From contig JBBIJX010000004.1 in NCBI GenBank assembly GCA_037445775.1, forward strand, positions 1 through 63,418: a stretch of DNA of 63,418 nt, read 5' to 3'. Below the pieces are notes generated by a model. That model worked only from the letters and a program-made list of their open reading frames with translations. It was not told the DNA's origin and did no database searches. Made by a program: the position numbers and the translations under genes. Within the stretch, counting starts at the first letter, position 1. Every line of letters begins with the position of its first letter. Below, one piece after another: positions 8,066-16,896 of this stretch. Source of the DNA: JBBUX01 sp037445775 (GTDB lineage Bacteria; Actinomycetota; Coriobacteriia; Anaerosomatales; PHET01).

Positions 8066-10312
8066 ATGCGTGAACGTGTATCCCGGGCACTGGTGCCCGC
8101 GCTGCTTGCGCTCGTGATCGGCGCCGTGCTCGCCGCGCCGCTCGTGGGCGTGGCGATGTTCGGTGCGCCGGCGAAGGCGCCCGCGCCCGATGGCGTGAGC
8201 TGGGCGTCGGCCGAAACGACACCATCGAGTCAACTCACAAGCAGTACTGCGACGACCGGTAACGCCGGCTGGGCGCGCGCTGACGTGCTCGTCACGATTG
8301 CGGCGACCGACAACGCGGGCGTTGGCGGAGTGCGTGAGATCTGGTATCAGCGCACTCCTCCGGGAACTGTGACGACAGTCGGCGCTGACGTGGCGACCTT
8401 CACCGTCTCGGCAGAGGGCACCACAACCATCGACTACTTCGCCGTCGACACCACGGGCACCGCGGAATCCACCAAGACCGCGACGGTCCGAATCGACAAG
8501 AGCGCGCCCGTGGTCAGCGTGACCGCCACGGCGAGCTACGCGAACACCGCGACGGTGCCGGTCTCCGTCGCCGACACCCACTCCGGCGTCGCGAGTATTT
8601 CGTACCGCCTCGACAACGCAGCCACGCAGACGGTCGCTGCCGCAGCGACGACCATCGGTCCGGTCGTCACGCTCGGCGCACACACGCTTCGCGTGTGGGC
8701 GACCGACGTCGCCGGCAACGTATCTTCGGAGACCACGCGAGCGTTCACGGTGCTCGACACGCAACCGCCGGTCTCCTCGCTCATGGCAACGCCCGCAGCT
8801 GATTGGGCGAGCACGAACGTCACGGTGACGATCACGGCAACGGACACTGCCGGGTCCGGTGTGACCAAGATCGCATACTGGCTCAACACCGGCGCTGAGA
8901 CGACGTATACCGCACCGTTCCTCATCTCCTCCGAGGGGACGACATCCGTCGACTACCGCGCACGCGACGCTTCGGGCAACGTCGAGGCCACGAAGACCGC
9001 GAGCGTGAAGATCGACAAGACACCGCCCGCAGCGCCACAGAGCTTGAGTTACTCGTCGCTCACCGACACATCCGTGGCGCTCGTGTGGTCGGCCGCGACG
9101 GACGCCCACTCCGGTGTCGCTCACTACGAGCTCTTCAACGGCGCTTCGCGGATGGCCACGACCACGGCGCGCGCTGCCTCGCTCACTACGCTCACGGCGG
9201 GCACGCAGTACACGCTGGGTGTGCGCGCAATCGACAAGGCGGGCAACATCGGGCAGTTCGCCACGCTCACCATCACCACGCCGGGCGCGGGATCGAGCGT
9301 GCCGGTGGGTGCGGGTGCGAGCATACCAGTGACGCTTGCGGTATCGGCCGGTGGCCTCAGCGGCTCAGGCGTCGCGTCGGTGACCATCACGAACGTCTCG
9401 GTGCCCGGTGTGCTGAAGCTCTTCCGTGCGATACAGATTCCCGCTCCGGCACCCGGCACGCTCCGCTTCATGGGCGATGACTACGAGCTGTCGTTCACGG
9501 GCACGTTCACCGGCACGGCGACGGTCACGCTGCCCTACGACGCGCGCATCCCGGCCAATCGTGCCGCCGCGCTTCGGGTCCTGCACTGGACCGGGTTTGC
9601 ATGGGAGACGCTTGTGCCCGTCGTCGACCCGGTGAGCCACACCGTGACGTTCGCCTTGAAGTCGCTCTCGCCGCTCTCGCTTGCCGAGCCCGCAGCGACC
9701 AACACGACGGCGACGATCACGTTCACCAAGACGGCGGTGTATGCCACCTTCGGCTCGTCACCACTCGCGACCGCCCGCATGGTCGACGCGAGCGGGACGC
9801 CGCTGCCCGGCTTCACGCTCGTGCTGCAGCGCTTCGTGAACGGGGTGTGGGCGGACTTCGCCACTATGGCGCCGGTCGCGGGTGACCCGGGCGCGTATCG
9901 TGCGAACGCGACGCCGTATCAGGGCGTGCGCACGACGTTCAGGGTGCGCTTGGATGCAAACCCGCTCTACACCGCGGGCGCACCCAAGATGCGCGTCATC
10001 CCGCGCGCCAAGCTCTCCGTGCCGCGTCCGTCGATGACGAGCGTGGGGGCGAACCGCACGTTCTATCTGAGCGGGACGATGCTGCCGAAGCGTGCGACCA
10101 CCGTGCGCATGGAGATCTACCGCTGGAACGGCAGCCGCTACGCGTACGTGACGTACAAGAGCGTGAAGACGAGCGCCGGAGGCTCGTACCGCACTTCGAT
10201 GAAGCTCAGCAAGGGCACCTACAAGTTCCGTACCCGGGTGGGCGCGAACACGTACTCGTCGATGAATGCGCTCACGTACAGTCCGTACTCGGTGAAGGTG
10301 CGGGTGAGGTAG
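8066..10312 (+). CDS. Secreted Ig-like/FN3 repeat surface protein
   Basis: 748-residue exported protein. Residues about 8-35 form a signal peptide or anchor. At least three OmpL47-like Ig repeats follow, each with a 'VDTTG/ATDVAGN/ARDASGN' element and an RIDK or KIDK linker, then an FN3 domain around residues 320-410, a middle region without recognised motif, and a Tyr/Arg/Lys-rich C-terminal Ig-like domain related to that of 3540-5666. The AVYATFG..PLATARM segment near residue 560 looks like the start of another Ig-like unit. No enzyme signature is seen; an adhesin or wall-binding role is inferred. A GGGAGG ribosome-binding site precedes ATG 8066. Confidence 0.75.
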   Translation: MRERVSRALVPALLALVIGAVLAAPLVGVAMFGAPAKAPAPDGVSWASAETTPSSQLTSSTATTGNAGWARADVLVTIAATDNAGVGGVREIWYQRTPPGTVTTVGADVATFTVSAEGTTTIDYFAVDTTGTAESTKTATVRIDKSAPVVSVTATASYANTATVPVSVADTHSGVASISYRLDNAATQTVAAAATTIGPVVTLGAHTLRVWATDVAGNVSSETTRAFTVLDTQPPVSSLMATPAADWASTNVTVTITATDTAGSGVTKIAYWLNTGAETTYTAPFLISSEGTTSVDYRARDASGNVEATKTASVKIDKTPPAAPQSLSYSSLTDTSVALVWSAATDAHSGVAHYELFNGASRMATTTARAASLTTLTAGTQYTLGVRAIDKAGNIGQFATLTITTPGAGSSVPVGAGASIPVTLAVSAGGLSGSGVASVTITNVSVPGVLKLFRAIQIPAPAPGTLRFMGDDYELSFTGTFTGTATVTLPYDARIPANRAAALRVLHWTGFAWETLVPVVDPVSHTVTFALKSLSPLSLAEPAATNTTATITFTKTAVYATFGSSPLATARMVDASGTPLPGFTLVLQRFVNGVWADFATMAPVAGDPGAYRANATPYQGVRTTFRVRLDANPLYTAGAPKMRVIPRAKLSVPRPSMTSVGANRTFYLSGTMLPKRATTVRMEIYRWNGSRYAYVTYKSVKTSAGGSYRTSMKLSKGTYKFRTRVGANTYSSMNALTYSPYSVKVRVR

Positions 10313-10362
10313 GGGGTACTGCGACGCGCGGTCTGTGTTTCCGGCGTTCGGTGTGAGAATCG

Positions 10363-10391
10363 AAAAGAGGGCGCCTCACGGGGCGCCCTCT
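10363..10391 (-). terminator. Rho-independent terminator for the ATPase gene (minus strand)
   Basis: A 10-bp perfect stem (10366-10375 with 10382-10391, 6-base loop) is followed on the minus strand by TTTTC. It lies 166 bases beyond the stop of the minus-strand ATPase. It may also end transcription from 8066-10312, although the plus strand lacks a U-tract. The rest of 10313-10556 shows no gene. Confidence 0.75.
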
Positions 10392-10556
10392 GTGCATGCT
10401 GCTCATCTGTTGTGCATGGCCTCTGTTGGCTAGGAGCCTGTCGGGGAACCCGCATGAGACCGATCAGCTGACGAGGCGAGTACGTCGAGGTCCGGATCAC
10501 GTCCGAAGCCACGCTCCTCACGTGGAGCGCGCCCAGCCTGACCGTCGGCTTGTTGC

Positions 10557-11732
10557 TCAGGGCTTCCAGCCGGGCATTTCGCGCTTCATGAATTCATCGA
10601 ATAGCGGGACCGTGAACGCCGTGTCCCCATGAGAGGGACTCCAAATCATGCCCTTGCCGATCAGGCCGCTTCGCAAAGGGCCAAGACTCTCCACCTTCCT
10701 GCCCATGAGTGCTGCGATTTCCCCTGAACGGTGAGGACCCGCGCCAAGCTCCGCCATGGCACGAAGATACTCTTGCTCGCGAGGTGTAAGCCGACTGAAG
10801 CGGACGCGGAAGAAGTTCTTGTCTAGCGCCTCTGTCGCATCAACGCTTGCCTGCTTCACATCATTCAGTTCTATGGGTGAGTCGTCAGCCACCTGCCACG
10901 CATGCTTGCCCCACTCCTGCAAGAAGTATGGATAGCCGCCGGTCACAGCGACGATCTCAGCCAGGGCGTCGTCTTCAATGCCTACGCCCTCGTCCGCCAG
11001 TGGCCGCCGAATCGCTTCTCCCGCAGCCTCAGCGGACAAAGCGCCAACCGCGGGGTAGTCATAAAGGCGTTCCGCATAGGACTTCGCGTCGCCTGCAAGT
11101 CCTGCCACCTGAGGAAGCCCCGCTCCGAACATCACGATGGGCAGGCTCTCCTGTGAGATCATGTGGAATGCGACGATCAGCGATCGCAGATCGTCCTCGT
11201 TGAGGTACTGGATTTCGTCAACGAGGATAATCACGGTGGCATCGGCGGCTTTGGCTGCCCGTCCAACCGAGACCAGCAACGCCGCCAAGTCAATCTCCAA
11301 GTTGCCGGAGTCTGCTACAGGACCCTCGCTGACTTCGAATTCGAACTCCCCGATGGAAATCTTGAATGCGTTCGCAAAGCCGCGAAGTGCGCCAAGCGCC
11401 TGACCGGTTAGTTCCTTCGCCCTCTCGGAGCGACTGAGCCGGATGAGCGTACTCTTGAGCGATGGGGCTAGATACGCGGCCAGACGCTGGGTCTCCGGCG
11501 CCTCCAGTTTGACCTCCAAGTACCCGAGGTCTCTTGCGATCTGGCCGATCTTGTTCAGCAGGACTGTCTTTCCGACGCCTCGAAGTCCTAGGAGTATCTG
11601 GCTCTTCTCGAGCCTGCCGTCCCGTATGCGGTGAAGGGCGATGTCGGCTGCCTCGATGATTCGGTCTCGACCAACTAGGGCAGGCGGCTGAGCCCCGGCG
11701 CCGGGCGCGAATGGATTTCTGCGCGGATCCAT
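10557..11732 (-). CDS. AAA_16-type ATP-binding protein (Orc1/Cdc6-like ATPase)
   Basis: 391-residue ATPase. Walker A is GLRGVGKT (about residues 49-56), Walker B is VIILVDEIQYL, and the C-terminal part has a winged-helix look (LTPREQEYLRAMAELG). Family members often accompany mobile or phage-defence genes, but their biochemical role is unsettled. ATG 11732 is chosen because GAGGAGG sits seven bases upstream. The gene is visibly less GC-rich than its neighbours and has an AT-rich upstream region, suggesting horizontal acquisition. It is monocistronic, with its own terminator. Confidence 0.82.
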   Translation of the reverse strand: MDPRRNPFAPGAGAQPPALVGRDRIIEAADIALHRIRDGRLEKSQILLGLRGVGKTVLLNKIGQIARDLGYLEVKLEAPETQRLAAYLAPSLKSTLIRLSRSERAKELTGQALGALRGFANAFKISIGEFEFEVSEGPVADSGNLEIDLAALLVSVGRAAKAADATVIILVDEIQYLNEDDLRSLIVAFHMISQESLPIVMFGAGLPQVAGLAGDAKSYAERLYDYPAVGALSAEAAGEAIRRPLADEGVGIEDDALAEIVAVTGGYPYFLQEWGKHAWQVADDSPIELNDVKQASVDATEALDKNFFRVRFSRLTPREQEYLRAMAELGAGPHRSGEIAALMGRKVESLGPLRSGLIGKGMIWSPSHGDTAFTVPLFDEFMKREMPGWKP

Positions 11733-11767
11733 CAATCATCCTCCTCGAGGAGTGGATTTAGAGTGAT

Positions 11768-11800
11768 CTATCGGTGACTTACTAGTCTATCGGCATCTTA
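11768..11800. repeat. Direct repeat CTATCGG..CTTA, 19 bases apart, upstream of the ATPase gene
   Basis: Two similar 14-mers begin at 11768 and 11787, sharing CTATCGG and CTTA. They lie 36-68 bases upstream of the minus-strand ATPase start, inside an AT-rich stretch (about 11750-11860) unlike the rest of the window. The position fits an operator over the promoter. Confidence 0.4.
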
Positions 11801-11877
11801 CGCAATGAACATAGCAAGTTTACTGCGGTTCATCAATCTATACTCGCCACATTACGCAGTACTCTGATCCCCACGCC

Positions 11878-13578
11878 CTACGGCGTGCTCGTCGGCGGCA
11901 CCGACGGGGCGGGTGGCGCCGGGGGAGGCGGTTTGCGCGGTACGAACCACGCCATCGACGTCCTGATGGTGTTGCGTGTGGGCGCCGTGCTGGTCACGTA
12001 GACGGGGTAGTTCGCCGTGGCACGGCCGATATCGCGCTTCGCCCGGGCGACGCCCATGGCGTCGGTGATAGCGGTGTTGCGGAGCGTCTTCGTACGCAAG
12101 CGCCACGTGAACGTGACGGTCGCGCCAGCCACCGGCAGCCCGTCGCCATCGAGGCAGCGCGTGCGCGCCGTGACTGTGGTCCCGTGGACCGGCGTGCTCG
12201 ACGACACGGAGGATTCCATTGTCTGGATGTCGAGCGAGGGGATGAAGGACGACTTCGCGGTTCGCGTGGTGCCGCCGCCCGTCACCGACGCCTCTACGGG
12301 CACACGCCTTCCCAGCGTAGCCGCGCCTATGTTGCCGGAACTCCGGGCGATGCCCCTAGTGTCTGTCTTGGCCTGGACCGTGACCGTCTTGGTCCGGTAG
12401 TGCCAGTTGAACGTGACCGGCAGCTCCGCCATCGGCTTGCCGTCGCGGCTGAGCACCGTGGTCTCCGCTTTCACGACGGTGCCGCGTGCGGGATAGGCGT
12501 CGGAGACGGTGGTGCGCACGTAACCGATCTCGTCCGTGGGCACGAACCAGGTCGAGCCCGCCGATGAGGCGATCACGGTCGAGGCGGATGCTCCTGGCGT
12601 CGTGCGTACTTGGTGGGCGCTCACCGAGACGCGCCGCCCCACCTTCAGGCGTGCCGGGTCCGCAGCGACCCTTGCCTCGCCTGCCGCATCGGTGTAGGTG
12701 TGGACGGAGTCCGAGCCGTCCGCGTAGTTCCAGCGAAACTCGATCTTCGCCGCCTCCACGGGCAGCCCTGATGAGTCGTAGCAGCGCGCGGACGCGCTGA
12801 TGGTGCGAGCGGCAGCCGGGTAGCGGTGCGAGACGGACGTGCTTACAGTGAGCCGGTCCGAGACGCCGAGCCCAGTTGGGATGGTCTGGATGATGTCGGC
12901 GAGATCGTTGACCGCGCGGTTGAGCATGGTGCGGGTGACGAGCTCGGTCATCGCGTTCATCGCGCCCATGCGGTAGTGAAGCTCAAGCGTGGGATACATC
13001 GCCCGCGAGGCCAGAGCTATGTCGACGGTCGAGGCGCGCACGTCGAGGATGGGCGCGCGGCTCCAGGGATTCACCCAGTGGCTGTTCGCCCCGGGCTCCG
13101 AGAGGAGCCGATCGACTTCGGCCTCGTACAGAGCATGCAGCGCGAGGTCCTGCGGTCCGAGGCGCGTGTGGAACGGGACCGCCATGTCCGCGTAGTAGTG
13201 CGAGAGCACGCCCAAGTGCCGGCTTGCTGCGAGGAAGTCGCCGCGACGGTGCGCATCGACCGCCTGTTCGTACAGGGTGGCTGCCACGTCGGGCGCGCCA
13301 CGGTAGGCGCCGCTCGCGAGGTAGGAGTGGTTAGGGCGGTCCGCTTCGCCGTAGACCCAGTCCGGATCGTCGGTCACGAGCAGCGCCGCCTGTGTGTCGA
13401 CCCATGAGGGCTGCGCGATTCGGAGAGCCTCGTAGAGGATCCAGTCGTGAGTGCCGAACCCGTCGGGTTCCGGGCCGTTCATCCAAGCGAGTGCCGGGGA
13501 GGGGGCGCAGACGACGAACGCTGCTGCGATGAAGAGTACGATGGACCTGCGCACGACCTGTGCTCCCTTGTCTACCAT
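11878..13578 (-). CDS. Secreted zinc-dependent phospholipase C with three Ig-like repeats
   Basis: 566-residue exported enzyme that would hydrolyse phospholipid head groups. The signal peptide ends in a PALA motif before Trp32; in this family the mature N-terminal Trp is itself a zinc ligand. Further ligands visible are His44 (GTHDW), His121, His127 and Asp131 in SHYYAD, and His137 in VPFH. The catalytic domain ends near residue 230. Three roughly 95-residue Ig-like repeats (WFVP, SFIP and WFVP borders) and a Pro-rich tail follow, which is unusual because classical family members are about 280 residues and lack them. The repeats probably tether the enzyme or bind a surface. Confidence 0.85.
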   Translation of the reverse strand: MVDKGAQVVRRSIVLFIAAAFVVCAPSPALAWMNGPEPDGFGTHDWILYEALRIAQPSWVDTQAALLVTDDPDWVYGEADRPNHSYLASGAYRGAPDVAATLYEQAVDAHRRGDFLAASRHLGVLSHYYADMAVPFHTRLGPQDLALHALYEAEVDRLLSEPGANSHWVNPWSRAPILDVRASTVDIALASRAMYPTLELHYRMGAMNAMTELVTRTMLNRAVNDLADIIQTIPTGLGVSDRLTVSTSVSHRYPAAARTISASARCYDSSGLPVEAAKIEFRWNYADGSDSVHTYTDAAGEARVAADPARLKVGRRVSVSAHQVRTTPGASASTVIASSAGSTWFVPTDEIGYVRTTVSDAYPARGTVVKAETTVLSRDGKPMAELPVTFNWHYRTKTVTVQAKTDTRGIARSSGNIGAATLGRRVPVEASVTGGGTTRTAKSSFIPSLDIQTMESSVSSSTPVHGTTVTARTRCLDGDGLPVAGATVTFTWRLRTKTLRNTAITDAMGVARAKRDIGRATANYPVYVTSTAPTRNTIRTSMAWFVPRKPPPPAPPAPSVPPTSTP

Positions 13579-13664
13579 GGGCGGGGGCGCTCCCTAGGGT
13601 AGCATGCCCGTTTCGGCGTGTCTGGTCAGGGCACTCCTGTGAGCGACAAATTGCCATATATGGC

Positions 13665-13952
13665 ATGCAGGATCCGCACCCGTTCGAGATCTCGAACGCC
13701 TTGGCGCCGGGTTCATACGTGAGCCTTGAGTCGCTGTTCGCATTCCGCGGACTCATCTCGGAGGCGGTGTACGTCACGACGGCTGTGAGGGTGGGTTCTG
13801 ACGATCCGGAGTTCGTTCGTGAGCGGCGGCTTCAGCGTCTTGACGAAGTCGACTCCGAGCGCCTGCGCCGTATGGCCGAGCGAACCGGGAGCCGCAAGGT
13901 CAGCCGAGGCCCGATCCATGGCCAGTCGGCTCTGCTACCCTCGACTACGTGA
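13665..13952 (+). pseudogene. Remnant of an AbiEi-type antitoxin / type IV toxin-antitoxin regulator
   Basis: Residues encoded from 13665 to about 13800 match the conserved core of AbiEi-family antitoxins: PFEISNAL, GSYVSLESLFAFRGLISEAV and a TTAVRVG end. The N-terminal winged helix and the C-terminal domain are missing; the remaining codons give a charged tail of unclear origin. No AbiEii toxin gene is adjacent. I read it as a decayed fragment whose end overlaps the next gene by four bases. A short live protein cannot be excluded. Confidence 0.5.
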
Positions 13953-14662
13953 CTCAAGACCCGCACACACGCCCCACGCTGACCTGCGTGCTGTTCGATC
14001 TTGACGGCACGCTCATCGACACGCTCGGCCTCATCCGCGAGTCGATGCGCCACGCGACCGCGACGGTGCTGGGCGAGCCGTTGCCCGATGACGTCCTCAT
14101 GCACAACGTGGGCATCCCGCTCGCCGCGCAGATGCGCGAGTTCTCCGCCGAACACGCCGATGCGCTCCTCGCCGCGTACCGCGAGCATAACGACCGCGTG
14201 CACGACATCCTCGTGAGCGAGTATCCGGACGTCGAGGGCGGGCTTGAGCGCCTATCGGCCGCAGGGATGCGCATGGGCGTGGTCACCTCGAAGCTGCGCC
14301 GGGTCGCTCTTCGCGGACTCGAGCGCTTCTCGCTGGGGCGCTTCTTCGAGGTGCTCGTAGGCTCGGACGACGTCGACGTTCACAAGCCCGACCCCTACCC
14401 GCTCGTCCACGCGGCGCGGCTTATGGGCGTCGAGGCCGCACACTGCGCGTACTTGGGCGACAGCCCCCACGACATGGCCGCGGCACGCGCAGCGAACATG
14501 CTCGCCGTGGGGGCCACGTGGGGCGTTTCGTCGCGCGCGCGCCTCATGGACGCGGGCGCTCACCACTGCGCGGACGCGATGTGTGAAGCGGTCGAGGTGC
14601 TGCTTGAGGCGGGCGTCGGCATGAGAAGCGAATCCGTGGCGCCAATCCAAGAGAGGCTGTAG
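13949..14662 (+). CDS. HAD-superfamily phosphatase (PpaX/Gph-like)
   Basis: 237-residue haloacid-dehalogenase hydrolase. Motif I is DLDGTLID (nucleophile and acid/base Asp), motif II is the Thr/Ser in GVVTSK, motif III Lys is in HKPDPYP, and motif IV is YLGDSPHD. A helical cap lies between motifs I and II (about residues 25-90). Substrate is probably a small phosphate such as phosphoglycolate or pyrophosphate, which sequence alone cannot settle. GTG 13949 lies seven bases after a TACCCT -10 box (13936-13941) with no Shine-Dalgarno, so the mRNA may be leaderless. Confidence 0.87.
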   Translation: MTQDPHTRPTLTCVLFDLDGTLIDTLGLIRESMRHATATVLGEPLPDDVLMHNVGIPLAAQMREFSAEHADALLAAYREHNDRVHDILVSEYPDVEGGLERLSAAGMRMGVVTSKLRRVALRGLERFSLGRFFEVLVGSDDVDVHKPDPYPLVHAARLMGVEAAHCAYLGDSPHDMAAARAANMLAVGATWGVSSRARLMDAGAHHCADAMCEAVEVLLEAGVGMRSESVAPIQERL

Positions 14663-14731
14663 GGGAGAGAGCCCTCCCGTTGTGGAACAATGGCTAGGGT
14701 GGTATCAGCACGGATCTACCGAGGAGGCGTT

Positions 14732-16075
14732 GTGTCGAAGCGCACCAAGATCATCGTCGCGATCGTTGCTCTCGTCGTGCTCGCCGTTGTGGCGTCCTTC
14801 ATGTTCATGGGCGCGGGCGGCACAGGGCCCGAGGTCGAGACCGCGACGGCACAGACTGAGGACCTCGCCGTCACGGTGACCGCTTCGGGCAAGGTCAAAG
14901 CAGGCGCCAGCGCGGACGTTTTCCCAACCGCTCCGGGCGCCATTGACATCATCTACGTCGAAGACGGAGAGACCGTGACGGCGGGCGCCAAGATAGCCCA
15001 GCTCGACACCACAGCGCTCGAGCTCCAGGTGGCACAGGCCCGCGCGGGCGTGGCCGCGGCGCAGGCGCAGCTCAAGAACGTGGGCGCGTCCGGCGGCTCA
15101 TCCGCCGACGTCAAGGCCGCGCAGTCCGGGGTCACGGCCGCGAAGCGTGGCTACGACGCGGCGGTGGCTGGGCGAACCGCCGCCAAGAGCGCGTACGATA
15201 GCGCGGAGGCGGCCTACGGCGCTGCGAGCGGGATGCTGCCCTCCGACAGCCCAACGCTGACCGCGCTCGAACTCCAGAAGGAGCAGGCGTGGGCGGCTTA
15301 CAAACAGGGCGAAGCGGGCGTCGCGCAGGCCAAGGCCGGGCTCGACAGCGCGAATGCGGGTCTCGCGCGGGCGAAGGCGGCAAATCCCGCTTCGCAGCGT
15401 GACGCCGCCGAAGAGGGAGTTCGGCAGGCCAACCAAGCGCTAGCCGCAGCTGAGCAGGCGCTAGAGGATGCGACGCTCAAGGCCCCTATGGGCGGCGTGG
15501 TGATCTTCAACGCGCCGGCAGCCGCGCTCGGGGGTGGGGCGAAGCCCACGGAAGGTTCGGCGGTCTCACCGCAGGCCGCGCCGTTCACCGTGGTCGACCT
15601 GGACGCGCTCACGTTCGTTGCCGAGGTCGACGAGGCCGACATCGATCGGGTGAAGCCTGGCATGACGGTGGCGGTCACGCTCGACGCGTTCCCCGGCGAG
15701 GAGTTCGCCTCGACGGTCAGCCGGGTGAATCCCGCCGCGCAGCTCACCGCGACCGGAGGCACCATCTTCGAGGTCGAGGTCGCACTCGAGGGCATCGATG
15801 CCGACATCCTCATCGGCATGAAGGGCGACGCCGACATCGAGGTCAGCTCGCGCGGCTCGGCCCTCACGATCCCGGTGGAGGCGCTGTTCAGCGAGGGTGG
15901 CACGGATTTCGTGTACGTGGTCAAGGACGGGAAGCTCAACAAGACCGAGATCACCGTTGGCGCGACGACCGATACCCAGGTTGAGGTGCTCGAAGGCCTC
16001 GCCGACGGCGATGTCGTCGCCCTGTCGGGTTCGACCCAGTACACGGACGGGATGCCGGTCCGCGTCAAACAGTAG
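14732..16075 (+). CDS. Efflux periplasmic-adaptor-like (HlyD/MacA-type) membrane fusion protein
   Basis: 447-residue protein with one N-terminal membrane helix, an N-terminal half-lipoyl/barrel-sandwich motif (IDIIYVEDGETVTAG..IAQLD), a long Ala-rich coiled coil (about residues 100-255), the second lipoyl half and a beta-barrel (VAEVDEADIDRVKPGM), ending in the membrane-proximal domain. In Gram-positive bacteria such proteins work with MacB-type ABC transporters, and the next two genes encode exactly these parts. GTG 14732 is chosen because GAGGAGG lies four bases upstream and the membrane helix follows at once. Confidence 0.87.
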   Translation: MSKRTKIIVAIVALVVLAVVASFMFMGAGGTGPEVETATAQTEDLAVTVTASGKVKAGASADVFPTAPGAIDIIYVEDGETVTAGAKIAQLDTTALELQVAQARAGVAAAQAQLKNVGASGGSSADVKAAQSGVTAAKRGYDAAVAGRTAAKSAYDSAEAAYGAASGMLPSDSPTLTALELQKEQAWAAYKQGEAGVAQAKAGLDSANAGLARAKAANPASQRDAAEEGVRQANQALAAAEQALEDATLKAPMGGVVIFNAPAAALGGGAKPTEGSAVSPQAAPFTVVDLDALTFVAEVDEADIDRVKPGMTVAVTLDAFPGEEFASTVSRVNPAAQLTATGGTIFEVEVALEGIDADILIGMKGDADIEVSSRGSALTIPVEALFSEGGTDFVYVVKDGKLNKTEITVGATTDTQVEVLEGLADGDVVALSGSTQYTDGMPVRVKQ

Positions 16076-16086
16076 CCAGAGGACCA

Positions 16087-16896
16087 ATGACCGAACAGAC
16101 GAGCCGTCCCTCCGGGGACGGCACTCACGCCTCGCCCTGCGGCGGACGCGTCGTCCTTGAGGCGAGTGGCGTCACGAAGGTCTACGAGCTCGAGGGCATC
16201 GAAGTGCGCGCGCTCTGCGGCATCGACCTGCAGGTCTGCGAGGGCGAGATGCTCGCGATCATGGGGCCGAGCGGCTCGGGGAAGTCGACGCTCATGCACA
16301 TCGTGGGGCTGCTCGATCGCCCCACCAACGGGGCCGTCACCATCGACGGCGTCGATGTCTCGCGCATGGAGCCCAACGAGCTCTCGGCGGTGCGAAACAA
16401 GCGCATAGGCTTCGTGTTCCAAGCGTTCAACCTGCTCGCGCGCACCACGGCGACGGCCAACGTCGAGTTGCCGCTCGTCTACTCGGGCCTCTCCGGGGCA
16501 GAGCGGGCGCGTCGTGCGCGCGCGGCGCTTGAGCGTGTGGGGCTCGGGGAGCGGCTCACGCACATGCCGAATCAGCTCTCCGGCGGGCAGCAACAGCGCG
16601 TCGCCATTGCCCGTGCGCTCGTGACCGAGCCGAGCATCGTGCTCGCCGACGAACCAACCGGCAACCTCGACTCGCGCAGCGGCATCGAGATCATGGCCTT
16701 CCTGCAAGAGCTCAACCGCACCGAGGGCGCGACGATCGTGATCGTCACCCACGACGCGAACGTGGCCCGCCACGCGCAGCGCATCGTCGAGATCTCCGAC
16801 GGGCGGATAGTGCTGGACACGCGGGTCACCGACCGCATCGACGCCGCAGCGGAGCTCGAAGCGCTTCGGGCGAGGGATGGGGGTGCACCGTCGTGA
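16087..16896 (+). CDS. ABC transporter ATP-binding protein, MacB/LolD type
   Basis: 269-residue ATPase of a MacB-like exporter. Walker A GPSGSGKST, Q-loop VFQAFNLL, signature LSGGQQQR, Walker B VLADEPTGNLD and the H-loop in VTHD are all present, so it should be active. Substrates of this class include peptides, antibiotics and lipoproteins. It starts 11 bases after the adaptor gene, and its stop overlaps the permease start as GTGA, making a three-gene operon. It has an N-terminal extension of about 20 residues beyond the usual start of the domain. Confidence 0.93.
   Translation: MTEQTSRPSGDGTHASPCGGRVVLEASGVTKVYELEGIEVRALCGIDLQVCEGEMLAIMGPSGSGKSTLMHIVGLLDRPTNGAVTIDGVDVSRMEPNELSAVRNKRIGFVFQAFNLLARTTATANVELPLVYSGLSGAERARRARAALERVGLGERLTHMPNQLSGGQQQRVAIARALVTEPSIVLADEPTGNLDSRSGIEIMAFLQELNRTEGATIVIVTHDANVARHAQRIVEISDGRIVLDTRVTDRIDAAAELEALRARDGGAPS

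Noticed and set aside
15298..16773. Long minus-strand open frame opposite the MacAB operon
   Set aside because: It mirrors strong plus-strand genes with complete motifs. Such antisense frames are expected at this GC content and show no family features.
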